This document shows positions 23,150 to 35,400 of a stretch of DNA of 64,000 nucleotides, in pieces. The notes under the pieces are model-generated. The model saw only the letters and a list, made by a program, of their open reading frames with translations, was not told where the DNA came from and made no database searches. Position numbers and translations under genes: made by a program. The stretch lies in contig CAIIXF020000009.1 of assembly GCA_903813345.2 (NCBI GenBank), positions 31,842,740-31,906,739 on the forward strand, written 5' to 3'. The stretch's first letter is position 1; every line of letters begins with the position of its first letter. Source of the stretch: Owenia fusiformis. Its lineage: Eukaryota > Annelida > Polychaeta > Sabellida > Oweniidae.

Positions 23150-24850
23150 TCAGCACTGTAACTATTAGACCAGAAAAACCTGGATGATCTTGTATGCCAT
23201 TATGTAACAGAATCACTTAGTGAGCATTTGGTATATCCAAACTGATGTAACATCATGCTGAAAAAATGATTGCTCAATTAGCATTTGAATGGATTTAATT
23301 GCCCACTGCTGAGAAGTCAGATAGCCACCAGCTACCGAGTGGGGATTCACTTTTGATTTATTGATCTTATCTGTTTATCTAATCTTTTAAATGAGGATTA
23401 TCACTCATAATATCAATAGGCTATCCTAGACCCCGTTGCTTTAATAGCTTTATTGCATGATAAGTATCTCAAACTAACACCAAATGACAACATGTTCCCT
23501 GAAAACTTCATAAAACGATTATAATACTTCAGCGCGAGTTGCAATATTTTCTAGCGAATACACACTGAGACCGCTCTATTAGCGACTTAATTTAAGCATG
23601 GAGGTCTGCTAACTGAACCAATTGTAGAGATATATGAAAAATAGGATGTTCCTTGTGAGCTAGACAGTAGACTGTAAATGTAGCAAATCTTGTAAACCTT
23701 GTAAAAACTTATAAATCAAAGATTCAATCAAATCAAAGATAATGTCAAAGATTTGAGGTCAAAATGTTGAAAAAGCACTGAAAATAAATACCTTTGTATG
23801 ATTCAAAAAATCAACATGTAGAAAAATCGTTACTTTTCATTTCTTTATATTTAGTTAGAAAACAGGTACATGGTAGTTTTGGATATCAAAATGGTTATCA
23901 AATGGTACACCCATTGTATCATCATACACAACCCACCCAAGAAGCATGCTCTATCAATGCTATTAACAAATTAAGCCAGACATTATATAAAGGACTGTAG
24001 GGAACAATGGTAACATCTTAACATTTTAGGCTTGTTTTTCCCATGCAAACGTTATAATGCCTATTATCAGATAATTCACTAATTGTTTATTGTTTGGCGA
24101 TGTTGTTCAATCGACGATATTTGTAGAAGTTCCAATGTTAGGGGAATGGATAAATGGCAATTTCAAATTGTTGATTTTTGCCAACCCCCAGAAAGAATAA
24201 TAAAAAACACAATCGAATTCTGCAGTAAGGGGAAGAGTTAGGCAAATCATTGATCTATTTGCTTTACCTAAAATACATAAAATAGTATGGTATTTCTATA
24301 ATGCTTTCAATTTAGGGTTAGATAACTCTCATGTACCATATAATTTTTGAAAATTATGAAAAAACTTCTGATCAAATATATGTTAAGATATTTTTGGATG
24401 AATATGGTAAAATGGTTTTAAACTGTAGGATAAAGGGTATTAGTCCAAAGTAATGACATTGTAGATGTGTTTCTCCATTTCATTGAATTCCTTTTATTAA
24501 AAATGCTGTTTTCAATCAACAATTTTAATATTATACTTAACTGTAATTTTAAAATAATTTAAAGCCATATTATATCAGATCCTTAAACATTATTTTTTGT
24601 TATTACATTTCACAAATTTAGTAATAAAATTTTGACTATTAATTATTTGATGAAAGGAATGAATAAATAAAAAAAATAAAATAAAAAAAATATGAATATA
24701 AATGAATTTTAATGCAGAGAATGCCTTTTTACAGCAGGTATCTGGTGACACCGTTTGGTTACTCATCTTTGCAATCTATGTGCATCCTTTATAAGTTAAT
24801 TGGAAATGACCTCACTTCTTGAAATGCAATAAGTCATTATGATTCTCACT
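23150..24850. other. no gene recognised
   Basis: AT-rich sequence with simple A/T runs (for example around 24660-24700). The 68-codon frame at 23794 shows no family motif. Confidence 0.4.
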
Positions 24851-24859
24851 TTATCTACG

Positions 24860-25030
24860 CTTTGGTGAGATTATTGGCTCGTGCTGAGGCAAGAGACATA
24901 TCTCACTTGGGTTTAGTAGTAAGTGATAACGACAATGGACTGAGGTTTAAACGTTAGTTTACTGGTAGAAAACCTGATGGATTAATATTTATTGATGAAA
25001 ATGAGTTAATTCCTCAAGCAAAAGTTTAAC
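24860..25030 (+). pseudogene. unidentified coding-like fragment with one in-frame stop
   Basis: One frame reads LLARAEARDISHLGLVVSDN then GLRFKR, a stop, and GRKPDGLIFIDENELIPQAK. The amino-acid composition is protein-like, unlike surrounding A/T-rich frames. No family is recognised. It could be a relic of a captured gene or TE protein. Confidence 0.25.
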
Positions 25031-25979
25031 CCTAAGGTGTTATAATAAAATTGCGTTAGAGAGGGTTTCAAACAACATATACGCAATTTTACAACAACAC
25101 CATGAACACTGGGCACTGATTTTCGGCAACATGATTTCCTAAATACGACAAAAAATACGAAATGATTTAGAATTGTGAATAATTTACAGCATTAAAAAAC
25201 TCAAAACATTTAACTATTTTATTTATCTTCGGAGAACGAGAATCAAATTCCATCTTCACTTTTTGATATGTTTGGATGTTTTCTAAGAGGTCTAGGTACT
25301 CAGACCTTCACAATTTAAAGATCTTAATCAGTTCAAAATGTTCGGATTTTTTCTACTTCTGCCGTTAGGTAAATTACAACCGCGTTAAAAGTAAGCATCC
25401 CTATTTATCAATACAATTCATTACAACACTGCAAACATCTCCTTCACACGAGCCTTCATTTTTTTAAAATGATCTCTTGTTTATTCTGTGTTTCTTTCCA
25501 ATGGATGGATGGACAGACTGACAGACGGAGGGCTTCACTATACCCTCTTGAACTTTTTTTTTTTTTTTTTAGTTTATTTATTTCAATTTCCTTGATATTG
25601 ATACAAATACAAAAGTATGCCTTTGTTAACTTAATAACATTATCGGCATAGTAAATATTAAAAATATAACACAGGAAATACAAAATACAACTTGAACTTC
25701 TTTGATTGGGATAATAATGCATTGCTCTAAAACGAAATAGATCCCAATACTCTTCATAGAGACTGACATTGATATCAAATGAATAGTCAAAACTTTACAA
25801 GATATTAAAAGATTTTATAAGATTTACTAGATTTACAGTCTACTGAGTTGGACTATATAAAATGTCATTTACCTTTTATAAGATAAATTACCCTTACACA
25901 GGTTGCAGTTTACAAATTGGAATCCACCTGCTGAATTGAACACTTTTAATAATATCCCAGATGCAAGTCAAACTGATGT

Positions 25980-26345
25980 CATATATGGAATCTACATGTA
26001 AAATTACATTTAGAAATGTGGTTTTGAAAAGAGTTAATCAATTTTGAAAATTTAATTTTCTTTGAAAATGTGACTTCTAGGTTGGGGAGATTCCCCATAG
26101 ACCCCATGTTGTAAAACCACAAAAAGTGAAATATTTTTTCTTGTGTTGGGCAGATAATATTTTGTTTTACTGGACATATTTTAATTTGTATAACTATCAG
26201 ATACATAAGGGTAATATGAAAAGTGAACCACTAAAACTGATGCATATTCAAGTTTAAGGGAATTTTGTAATACCCTGCCATGTTAATTCCCCCGAATCAG
26301 CCACCTGGTGGCGAAACTGGTAACTACCTACTCGCATCTTAGTAA
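25980..26345. repeat. dispersed repeat R1, copy 1
   Basis: Landmarks 'GTGACTTCTAGGTTGGGGAG', 'GATTCCCCATAGACCCCATG', 'CACAAAAAGTGAAATAT', 'GATACATAAGGGTAATATGA' and 'GCCACCTGGTGGCGAAACTG' recur in the same order at 40255-40545 and 57115-57400. The element is probably a SINE or MITE. This copy abuts the long palindrome at 26364. Confidence 0.8.
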
Positions 26346-26363
26346 TTAGAATGCATCCTGTGT

Positions 26364-27266
26364 CACGCGGTACTAACTCACCGGGGAGTATCGAAATCAA
26401 AACGCCCCGCAAAACCGTTAATTTGAATTTCAAATCTACCCTGTCTTTGGAAAATCAATGATTGTGAGTCTCACACTACACCGTTTTTCTTCAAACTTGT
26501 TCTATTGAAACCTTCTCAGATATACCTTTCAGTCGAGACATTGCTTTTTTCACAAAGTCCCTTGTTTTAGCGGCGTTTTGGTCCCCAGATGTGAGAAGTT
26601 GCAAATCCTCAGAATTTTCAACCACAATCCTTGATATCTCGCCACTTCTTCTATCACTCTCCTCCATATTCTGGGCAAGGACTCCCATAACAACCCTCCA
26701 TCGCTGCATCAACATATTTATTACATGAAATTTGGAAAGTCCTACGGAACTGTTCGAAATTCACCAAAATGCCCCGTTGTCTTCCAAAATGCCCCGCAGA
26801 TTCTTTGACTACAAATGTGTACATGCTGATCCAACGGGGCATTTTGGAAGAGAACAGGGCGTTTTGATCAATTTCGAACACATGCGTAGGACTTTTGGAA
26901 ATTGCTGCGTTTAATGTAATAAATATGTTGATGCAGAGATGGAGGGTTGTAATGGGAGTCCTTGTGCAAAATATAGGGGAGAATAATAAAAGAACTGGCG
27001 ATATATCGAGGCTTTTGGTTGAAATCTCTGAAGATTTGCATCTTCTCACATCTGGGGACCAAAACGCTGCTAAACGAGTGACTCTGTAAACAAAAGCAAT
27101 GTCTCAAGTGAAAGGTATTTCTATGAAGGTATTAATAGAACAAGTTTGAAGAAAAACGGTGTACTGTGAGACTCACTATCATTGATTTTCCAAAGAAAGG
27201 GTAGGTTTGAAATTCAAATTAACGGTTTTGCGGGGCGTTCTGGTTTCGGTGAGTTAGTACCGCGTG
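26364..27266. mobile_element. 903-bp foldback palindrome with coding-like arms
   Basis: Outer ends CACGCGGTACTAACTCACC and GGTGAGTTAGTACCGCGTG are inverted, and similarity continues inward through nearly the whole length, leaving a short centre near 26790-26840. Both arms encode similar peptides read from the centre outward: the left (minus, 26715-26491) has MLMQRWRVVMGVLAQNMEES and SEDLQLLTSGDQNAAKTRDF; the right (plus, 26925-27089) has MLMQRWRVVMGVLVQNIGEN and SEDLHLLTSGDQNAAK. The right arm's frame is broken earlier. GCCCCG motifs recur near the centre. A captured exon in an inverted duplication is one reading. Confidence 0.75.
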
Positions 27267-27299
27267 TGTGTATATATCGGGTATCCCAAAAAATGAGCC

Positions 27300-27654
27300 A
27301 GTTAAACACAAACTTGTTTGCTGAGAATTGTATACATTTTATGGGCATAAAAAGGGATGACATACCAATTTGCAGTGATAACAAATGTACATTTTACACC
27401 ATATATTTAAACATGGCTATTATTCAAGGGTAAAAAATAAGAAAATACACAATATATGCCAAAGTTATCAATAACACCGTCAATTTTGACGCATGTCAAA
27501 TTATCCGTCATTTCAAATGATTCTGATTGAACGAAATGCGATCATGGTACTTTCAGACCCTTGTTATTGCAATTTGGATGTATTTGTTTTTTCTGATTTA
27601 CTCAAAATCCTGCAAGCAAGGGGACGCAAAACAAAGAATCTACTTCTTATGGCC
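27300..27654. mobile_element. second Harbinger-like MITE copy, left end missing
   Basis: The sequence matches 13430-13777 in the same orientation (for example AACACAAACTTGTTTGCTGA, GCTATTATTCAAGGGTAAAA) and ends with the same terminus ATCTACTTCTTATGGCC. The left terminus is replaced by GGTATCCCAAAAAATGAGCC, which resembles a mariner end. Confidence 0.75.
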
Positions 27655-27727
27655 TAAGGGATCAGTTGCAATTTATGGGAATATTGTCATGTTAGAAAAA
27701 GCATGTACATCCTATTTCAGTTTATGT

Positions 27728-28003
27728 TCAATGCCCTCCATCTTCCTCTGTAACTAAACGAAGCCGCTTTTTCCAACTAGATATGCAATTGTGTATTTCT
27801 TCTAAAGATATTTCCTCAGACAACATAATTATTCTGTCCTTTAACTCCTCTTTGGTCAATTTGTCCCTCATTCCCTGATAAACTTTCTCTTACAGTGAGT
27901 CCCATATGGCATAATCCATCGGGTTAAAATCAGGGCTTTGGGGAGGCCATTCACCCTTCTTGATGAATTCTGGTGTAGCCTCCTCCAGATGGGCCTGAGT
28001 TGT
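27728..28003 (-). pseudogene. mariner-like transposase C-terminal fragment
   Basis: The minus-strand reading gives AHLEEATPEFIKKGEWPPQ, SPDFNPMDYAIWDSL, a stop, EKVYQGMRDKL and finally SWKKRLRLVTEEDGGH before a terminal stop. The WPPqSPDfNP.DyaiWD block carries the last acidic residue of the DDE/D catalytic triad, and 'RL..v.e.GGH' is the usual C-terminus of mariner-type transposases. One internal stop and the missing N-terminal two thirds make it inactive. Confidence 0.85.
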
Positions 28004-28467
28004 ACTTGTGTGTGTAAGTGTGTAATACAGGGAGGAATACACCCTTCCTCCCTATCAATGTGTCTTTCCCGGTTGGGATTTTAAAATGAATAGAATGTAT
28101 TGTGGTGTGTCATGTGACATATGTACCAATATATCCAACAGGAGATTGATCAATTTAAACTAAAACACATTGGGGAGTGCCTACTTTGCACTAAACCCCC
28201 ATTTGTGTAAACAGAAGACTCCCTTAGGCAATTGAAACAGAGCACATTATACCAGTATTACATATGGAATGAATTACATATAATGTTTATATAATAATGA
28301 AATTGCGAAAAATCTTAAAAGTAATTCAAATTTGCTTTGAACAACAGCAAAAAGTTAATAGGATTTAACTGGTAAGTTTATTACGCTACTAAGCTAAAAG
28401 CTCTTCTGAATAGCTGGACTCTGGTGAATGCACATTAGATGTATTGCATTAATTTAACATGCTATGA

Positions 28468-29362
28468 CTAGAAAAACAGCAACTCCATGAAGAAGCAAAT
28501 CCCACCAGAAAAATCATATAATATCAAGTAGCTATACATTTAACCATAATAGAAATAGCCAGGAAGAAGTACTGCCTTAGCAAATCTTGATCAAACCTAA
28601 AGATTTGCATAAAGGAGGAGAGAAATTGGCTGTACAGATTTTGGACAGTCATATATTTGATTTTGGCCATTTCCTGGGGATTCAAACAGGTGCATATGTT
28701 AGGCGAATGCATTACCTCCAGGAAAATCACTTCTAGAGATGATAAAATAATTTCGACTTTGAGACAGGGTAGATGCAAACAACCCACCCACATGTTTTTT
28801 CTGAAATGTTGTCCTGATTTTCAACCCTTTCCATCCCTGCTTTTTTAATTTTTCTTGCATCAATATGTTGCGTTTTGACACACAGTTAATCCCTTAAAAG
28901 GAATAAATTATTCCTTTTAGATAAAGTGGAAAACAATATTTCCCATGTTATTTTCCCATAGGAAAAATCATTGCTTTCAGCTAAGTTTGGTCACCCGTAA
29001 TGGGTATCTTAAAAAACCCTGAAGGAATCACTTATTCCTTTAAAGTAGCAGGTTATTTCACAAGAAATGGCAATGATTTTGAATTTGTGAGTATATTTTG
29101 GAAATCCCACTTGATTAAGTCCAATTTAAGGGTTAAGTAGAAACAAATGAAGCATTATCAATATCTTGACTAAGACCAAAGAGACATTCAATTGTCATTT
29201 TGAATAAAAGGCATGTTTTTGAAAAGAACTAAATTCGTAAAAAGCCTTTCTTATATCGGACTACTGGTTAAAATCAGTTACAGTAATAACACACAAACGA
29301 ACGAAAGGACAGACAACTTCCCTATATTCCTTTCGAAACTCTGCTCAGTGGGGTAATACCAG
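28468..29362. mobile_element. second pearl/Helitron-like element
   Basis: It begins CTAGAAAAACAGCAACTCCA followed by AGCAAATCCCACC, as the element at 6530 does. It ends with an ACGAACGAAAGGACAGAC stretch and CTCAGTGGGGTAAT, the same right-end layout. The interior is diverged and does not show clear ~150-bp units. Open frames on both strands at 28524-28881 are probably not genes. Confidence 0.6.
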
Positions 29363-30290
29363 AAATGTAAATATATTGGAAATACATCCACTCTACTATA
29401 CTAAGTACCTTCAAAAATACTGTATATTAAACAATTCAAACAGAGTATCTTATGCATTTCTAGGGGTCAGGTATATGAGAGTGACATCAGATGGGTTTGT
29501 CAAGACTTAGACACAAATTGAAAATGTGTAAAAGAAAATTAAAGAGACCATTGGCAGTGTGCCTCTGCACAGGAACCATACTACTAGTAATTGTTAGTAA
29601 GTATGCATATAAAATACATAATTTGATTTGATTTGAAAACTATAATTATCTTTGGAAGCTTTATCAGCACAAAACTGGTCTTCCTAATTAAAATAACAAC
29701 ATATTGTAAATCTGAAATTAACCAAACAAAAATTTGAAATTATATGTACATGTATTAGAACATTGAAAAGTCTGTGATAAATTTTACAATAATGTATCAT
29801 TTTCTTCTATAAATGTAGGTTACCACATTTATTACATGTACTTCGGAGAATATATACATTCCTCCCATTTTCACACTTTGAATCTTAAATATCTTCACCA
29901 ATTGTGGATCTTTTGGAAACTAACAGAGAGATTTAGAAAGTCACGTATAGCATGTTTATTTAAACAACCATAGGGAGTGAGGGGTTCGAAAGCTTTTCTG
30001 CTTAGCCCTAAGGGGTGTATTCGTCGATATTACACCTGCTCTGAGATCTATATTACAATTCGAACATGAAAACTAACCAAAATTTTTGAATATTCATTTA
30101 CTGGTCCGCCATTACTACAGCCCGTTACGATGTCACACATTACTCCTATTACCAGGCGTAGTGTTGCCGTATATATACCCTGGGTGAAATTTTGATTTTG
30201 TTCACAGTTTATAGAAGGTGGGAATACAGTTATGTTCGAATCCCATATAATGTATAAGTTATGAAGTGTTTGATTATGTCATCATTAATT
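29363..30290. other. no gene recognised
   Basis: AT-rich sequence. A short frame near 29460 reads FLGVRYMRVTSDGFVKT but has no extension and was not assigned. The 5' exons of the sulfotransferase should lie in or upstream of this region but could not be identified. Confidence 0.35.
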
Positions 30291-30296
30291 GCGCAG

Positions 30297-30365
30297 CTCT
30301 ATGCATTCATAAGTGTGATATTCATCATCTATGCATAAGAATATCACACTTATGGATGTATAGAG
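30297..30365. ncRNA. 69-nt near-perfect hairpin, pre-miRNA-like
   Basis: Arms of 27 nt (30297-30323 and 30339-30365) pair completely if two G-U wobbles are allowed; the loop is 15 nt. The core arm sequence includes ATAAGTGTGATATTC and GAATATCACACTTAT. Size and shape fit a microRNA precursor, but a tiny MITE would look the same. No known microRNA seed was recognised. Confidence 0.3.
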
Positions 30366-30986
30366 TGCACTTTTCAAGTGATTTCGGACCAAAGTTGTGA
30401 AATGTGAACCCCCTAGACTATGGGGCTGACTTCCTGAGGTGCTCAAAGTAGGCAACCTTAGCATAAATAAAATTCTGGTGGGGTATTCCTCTCGGATGCA
30501 CTATACATATTGTGATGTCAAAGCTATCTATTATAATTAAAAACAAACTTCAAACATCACATCAACAATTTTATTCATCAAAAATGTATATCTAATGTAT
30601 AAGAATAATTCATCATGTATGCCCATAACCATAACTTTGTCAATACTAAGTTACATCCAACCGATCAATTTTTATGGGTAGATTTAATTTTAAAAAATCA
30701 AAGACTGTTCGAAAATCTTTTAACATCTTTTAGCCAAAAGTCTTTCCAAGCGAATATACATACAAAATCAAACTTGAAATCCTTTATGTATTCCTCAGAT
30801 TAATTTTTTAAAACCTACATTAAACCTCAACATACTTTTGGCTTCAAATCAGTTAATACTGACACAGTACATCTTAAGTATACGATGATATATTTTGTCA
30901 CTGTACATTGTCGATGGTTAGGCGTGTATAACAAGCATTTTGGATGAGTATAGTCATTAGACAGTCAATTTCCATTTTAATTTCAG

Positions 30987-32176
30987 AAATCTTTGAATTG
31001 AACCCACTGTACAATATTAAGGACAGGAATATACCAACAGAAATGCCAAAATTCAATTTAGCTGAGTTGTCAACAAAGAAAGTCCTCAAAGAAAGACGTG
31101 ACCATTTGGAGAAAGTGTGTGCCAAACACCCAAATATTTCAAAGCAAAATATGCATGGTGGGTCCATAATGGTTGGAAAACATTTCCCTTTTGTATATTG
31201 TGACATCCCAAAGGTAGGCAGTAGCACTTTCAAAAGAATTCTATATAGCCTCGAAAACAACATATCCAATCCTTACAAAATGATGGCAATAAGACTAGGT
31301 GGTAATGTGCGAGATTATGCTGTCAAAAAAGATGACATAGATGTAAAAATATTGAACAAAATAGAGAATTATACTAGAATTTTAATTGTGCGAGATCCAA
31401 TTAGTCGGCTAATATCTGCATATTGGGACAAAATGTACAGCATCAATCCAACATTTTGGTGCAAGCAGAGCATAGTAGGTACTATATTCAATCTTTATAG
31501 AAGTAATAAAAAAGTGTCAACAGATAACACATCAACATTCACTGGGATTGGTGACATGTCAACTAACAAAGATACATCAATTCCTGAATGCATATGTGAC
31601 ATATCATTTAAAGAATTTTTGGGATTTATCATACAAGAGGATACTGAAGACAAAGTACTCAACCGACATTGGCGCCCCCAATACAAATATTGTAACCCAT
31701 GCAAGGATATAAAATACGATGTCATAGCACATTTAGAAACTTTCAATGAAGACACAGATTTTTTCTTAAAGAAAATAGGTGCAACTAGCCTACAACATGA
31801 TGAACATGAAAGTGATGTCGTAACACGAGAAGTTGACATTCTACTGAGGGGTTACATAAAGCTTAAAAAGAAAACTGTGTGTCAATACAGTATGCAGGAT
31901 TTAATAGTCAGGGTCTTTCAAGGCCTTGTTGCTAGGGGCTACATAAGTCGAGGGACAATGCTACCAGCACTGAATCCAGATCCAAGATTCTACACCAGAG
32001 AAAGATTGTATGCACTTTTCCTAAAACTTTATCAAACATCAAATGGATATAGAATTAGCAAAGCAGAACTTAGGAGAAACATGTTAAAACAAGTGCCTAG
32101 TGATATGATCAAGAAAATCTATGATATGTACAAATATGATTTTGAACTGTTTGGTTATGAATATGAAACACAATAA
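30987..32176 (+). CDS. carbohydrate sulfotransferase (HNK-1/chondroitin ST family), terminal exon
   Basis: This exon encodes the catalytic domain of a Golgi type II membrane enzyme that transfers sulfate from PAPS to glycans. The 5'-phosphosulfate-binding loop is seen as FVYCDIPKVGSSTFKRILYS and the 3'-phosphate-binding motif as ILIVRDPISRLISAYWDKM, both in the order and spacing of the Sulfotransfer_2 family. A CxC cluster (PECICDISFKEFL) and HWRPQYKYCNPC follow, as in CHST8-14-type enzymes. The open frame extends back to an ATG at 30944, but TTTCAG ends at 30986, so translation probably enters by splicing at 30987 (1+2 codon phase). The cytoplasmic tail and membrane anchor are then on an upstream exon not found here. 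AATAAA overlaps the stop codon. It runs convergently against MEIOB. The acceptor glycan cannot be inferred. Confidence 0.85.
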
Positions 32177-32178
32177 AA
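32173..32178 (+). terminator. AATAAA overlapping the sulfotransferase stop codon
   Basis: The stop codon TAA is the centre of CAATAAAAT, so a canonical polyadenylation hexamer starts before the stop. Whether it is used is unknown. Confidence 0.35.
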
Positions 32179-32486
32179 TATAACTGAATCATTTTATGAT
32201 GATTTCCTTGTTACAGTGTTTGTAACTTGAGCATGTTGTGATACTTGGCAGTGACCTCCCCAGCATTCAAGCAAGTGGGCTCAGCATCCAGCTGAGATTT
32301 GGTTAACCAGTTTGCATCCACTAGGAAATCCATTTCCACCAACTTGAAAATGAGGCAAATCATAAAAAATAATCATAATTTGACCTTTGGTCTGAACTGT
32401 GATATGAGAATTTTTCACCTGCACCCACTTGAGAAAAAATCCTGTGGAGAACATTGCTTGGTATATTCAATGTAAAATGTACTTAC

Positions 32487-35400
32487 AATCAATGGTGGTG
32501 CTCTCATAATTTCCTGATGTTTCCTCACTGAACTCAGCAGTCTGGGCAAACTGGTAAAGACTATGTGCCTCCTGGGTGTCTACAAGAATATATTGTAAGG
32601 TATGGTTAGGGTAATTAAATTAAATCTTAGGTTTTGGGATATTTGTAAACTGGTAAAGACTATGTGCCTCCTGGGTGTCTACAAAGGATATATTGTATGG
32701 TATAATTATTTTAAATTTTAGGTTTTGGGATATTTGTAAACTGATAGACAATGTGTGAGCCTCTTGTGTGTCTATATGGATATATTGTATGGTATAGTTA
32801 GGGTAGGGTACAGTAGCTTAATTAAATCTTAGGTTTTGGGATGTTGTATAGCAGATTGATAACATCTGTGCAAGCTTGGCTTTCAGACTGACAGAAGGGA
32901 GCTGAGTGAAGGAAGATGATATAATGGTTGAGGCTGTTTATTACTCATTCTCAGAGTCTTTATTTTAAGTTTTAATTTTAAGAGTCAAATTTTTAATTAT
33001 AAAAACCATATAGGGGAAATAAGGGGGTTCAATAAATAAATGATATTGAGAAAGGATCTGTCACCCCAAGTGTCACTATAAATAAGATGTAAATTCAAAG
33101 TATGAATATGTGTTAAATTCTTATAAAAAATAAAGGTTATATTGTTATCTCACTGACTCCATACTAATTTTGAAATTAAATCAAACCAAGGAGATGTTTT
33201 CAGGCGATTCCAAGAGTGACCCATTTCTTTGCCAAAATTGTGTATTTTTCTCTTAATAATCATTTTTCCGAGGTTTATGAATATATTCACATTCAATATT
33301 GTAACAGTTTCAAGATATATGTATGCCTTATACTTTGGAGGCACTCTAATCTTATATTGATTGGATGCAATTAAAGGTGACCTATTTTTTCATACCATGC
33401 TGTGTATGTTTTTTACTTACTTAATGTTTTGAGGTGGCCTATATATTCAAACAGTGCACTGCTTCCGCAGGCCTAATCCACTCTTATCTATGCCTTAATA
33501 TAAACATTATTACAGAGGGCATAGTTTGGTGATGAAATTAGTGTGGCTTAGGCCTGCGGAAGTACTGTTACAGCGAAGTTAAACAAAAAATATAGCACAT
33601 GATTAGGGCAGCCATTTTGAAATGGTCAAACAATTGATTATTATAAAATGATTACCTGGATTTATGGTGAAGATTGTCTTAGAGTTTGCAGATGCTAACA
33701 TTCCCTTTCTAAAGTCATCATAATTCACTCGAACATCAGCAATAAACAGGACTGAAAAATATGTGTACATCAACAGCACTGAAATATATGTGTACATCAG
33801 TAATGAACAGCACTGAAATATATGTGTAAATCAGTAATGAACAGCACTAAAATACATTTGTAATCAGTAATAAACAGCACTGAAATATGTGTAAATCAAT
33901 AATAAACAGCACTGAAAAATATGTGTAAATCAGTAATGAACAGCACTGAAATATATGTGTGAATCAATAATAAACAGCACTGAAATATATGTGTAAATCA
34001 GTAATAAGCAGGACTGAAATATATATGTAAATCAGTAATGAACAGCACTGAAATATATGTGTAAATCAGTAATAAACAGCACTGAAAACATGTGTAAATC
34101 AGTAATAAACAGCACCGAAATATGTGTAAATCAATAATAAACAGCACTGAAATATATGTGTAAATCAGTAATGAACAGCACTGAAATATATGTGTGAATC
34201 AATAATAAACAGCACTGAAATACATGTGTAAATCAGTAATGAACATCACTGAAATATATGTTTAAATCAGTAATAAACAGTACTGAAATATATGTGTATA
34301 TCAGTAATAAGCAGCATTGAAATACATGTGTAAATCAGTAATTAACAGCACTGAAATATATGTGTAAATCAGTAATGAACAGCACTGAAATATATGTGTA
34401 AATCAGTAATGAACAGCACTGAAATATATGTGTAAATCAGTAATAAACATCACTGAAATATGTGTAAATCAGTAATGAACAGCACTGAAATATATGTGTA
34501 AATCAATAATAAACAGTACTGAAATATTTGTAAATCAGTGATGAACAGTTCTGAAAAATATGTGTAATCAGTGATGAACAGTACTGAAATATATGTGTAA
34601 TTAGTGATAAACAGCACTGAAATATATGTATAAATCAGTGATGAACAGCACTGAGTAATAAACAGAACTCAAAATCAGTAAAAACAGCACTGAAATATAT
34701 GTGTAAATCAGTAATAAGCAGCAATGAAATATATGTGTAAATCAGTGATGTACAGCACTGAAATATATGTGTAAATCAGTCATAAGCAGCACTGAAATAT
34801 ATGTGTAAATCAGTAACAAACAGCACTGAAATGTATGTGTAAATCAATAATAAACAACTCTGAAATATATGTGTAAATCTGTAATGAACAGCACTGAAAT
34901 ATATGTGTGAATCAGTAATGAACAGCATTGAAATATATGTGTAAATCAGTAGTAAACAGCACTGAAATATGTGTGTAAATCAGTCATAAGCAGCACTGAA
35001 ATATATGTGTAAATCAGTAACAAACAGCAATGAAATGTATGTGTAAATCAATAATAAACAACTCTGAAATATATGTGTAAATCTGTAATGAACAGCACTG
35101 AAATATATGTGTGAATCAGTAATGAACAGCATTGAAATATATGTGTAAATCAGTAATGAACAGCACTGAAATATATGTGTAAATCAATAATAAATAGCAC
35201 TAAAATACATGTGTAAATCAGTAGTAAACAGCACTGAAATATGTGTGTAAATCAGTAGTTGATATGCTAGATTTAGTATATTTGTACATCAGCAGTACAC
35301 AGCATTGATATGTATTTGTGCATCAGCAATAAAAACACTGATACAATATTTGTGCATCAGCAATTAAATGCATTGTAATCATATTAATACCAGCAGTGAA

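Noticed and set aside
28524-28881. Coding frames on both strands near 28.5-28.9 kb as MEIOB 3' exons
   Set aside because: No match to the MEIOB zinc ribbon or C-terminal OB fold, and the stretch is inside the second pearl-like element.
31495-31839. 114-codon minus-strand frame
   Set aside because: It lies wholly inside the sulfotransferase exon and is its antisense shadow.
32205-32370. Minus-strand frame LVEMDFLVDANWLTKSQLD as a further MEIOB exon
   Set aside because: It does not resemble the expected MEIOB region after exon 9, and the splice phase was not supported. It may be a fragment of an unrelated repeat.
33752-35260. CRISPR-like regular array
   Set aside because: Repeat units are contiguous without unique spacers, the host is an animal, and the unit derives from an adjacent splice junction.
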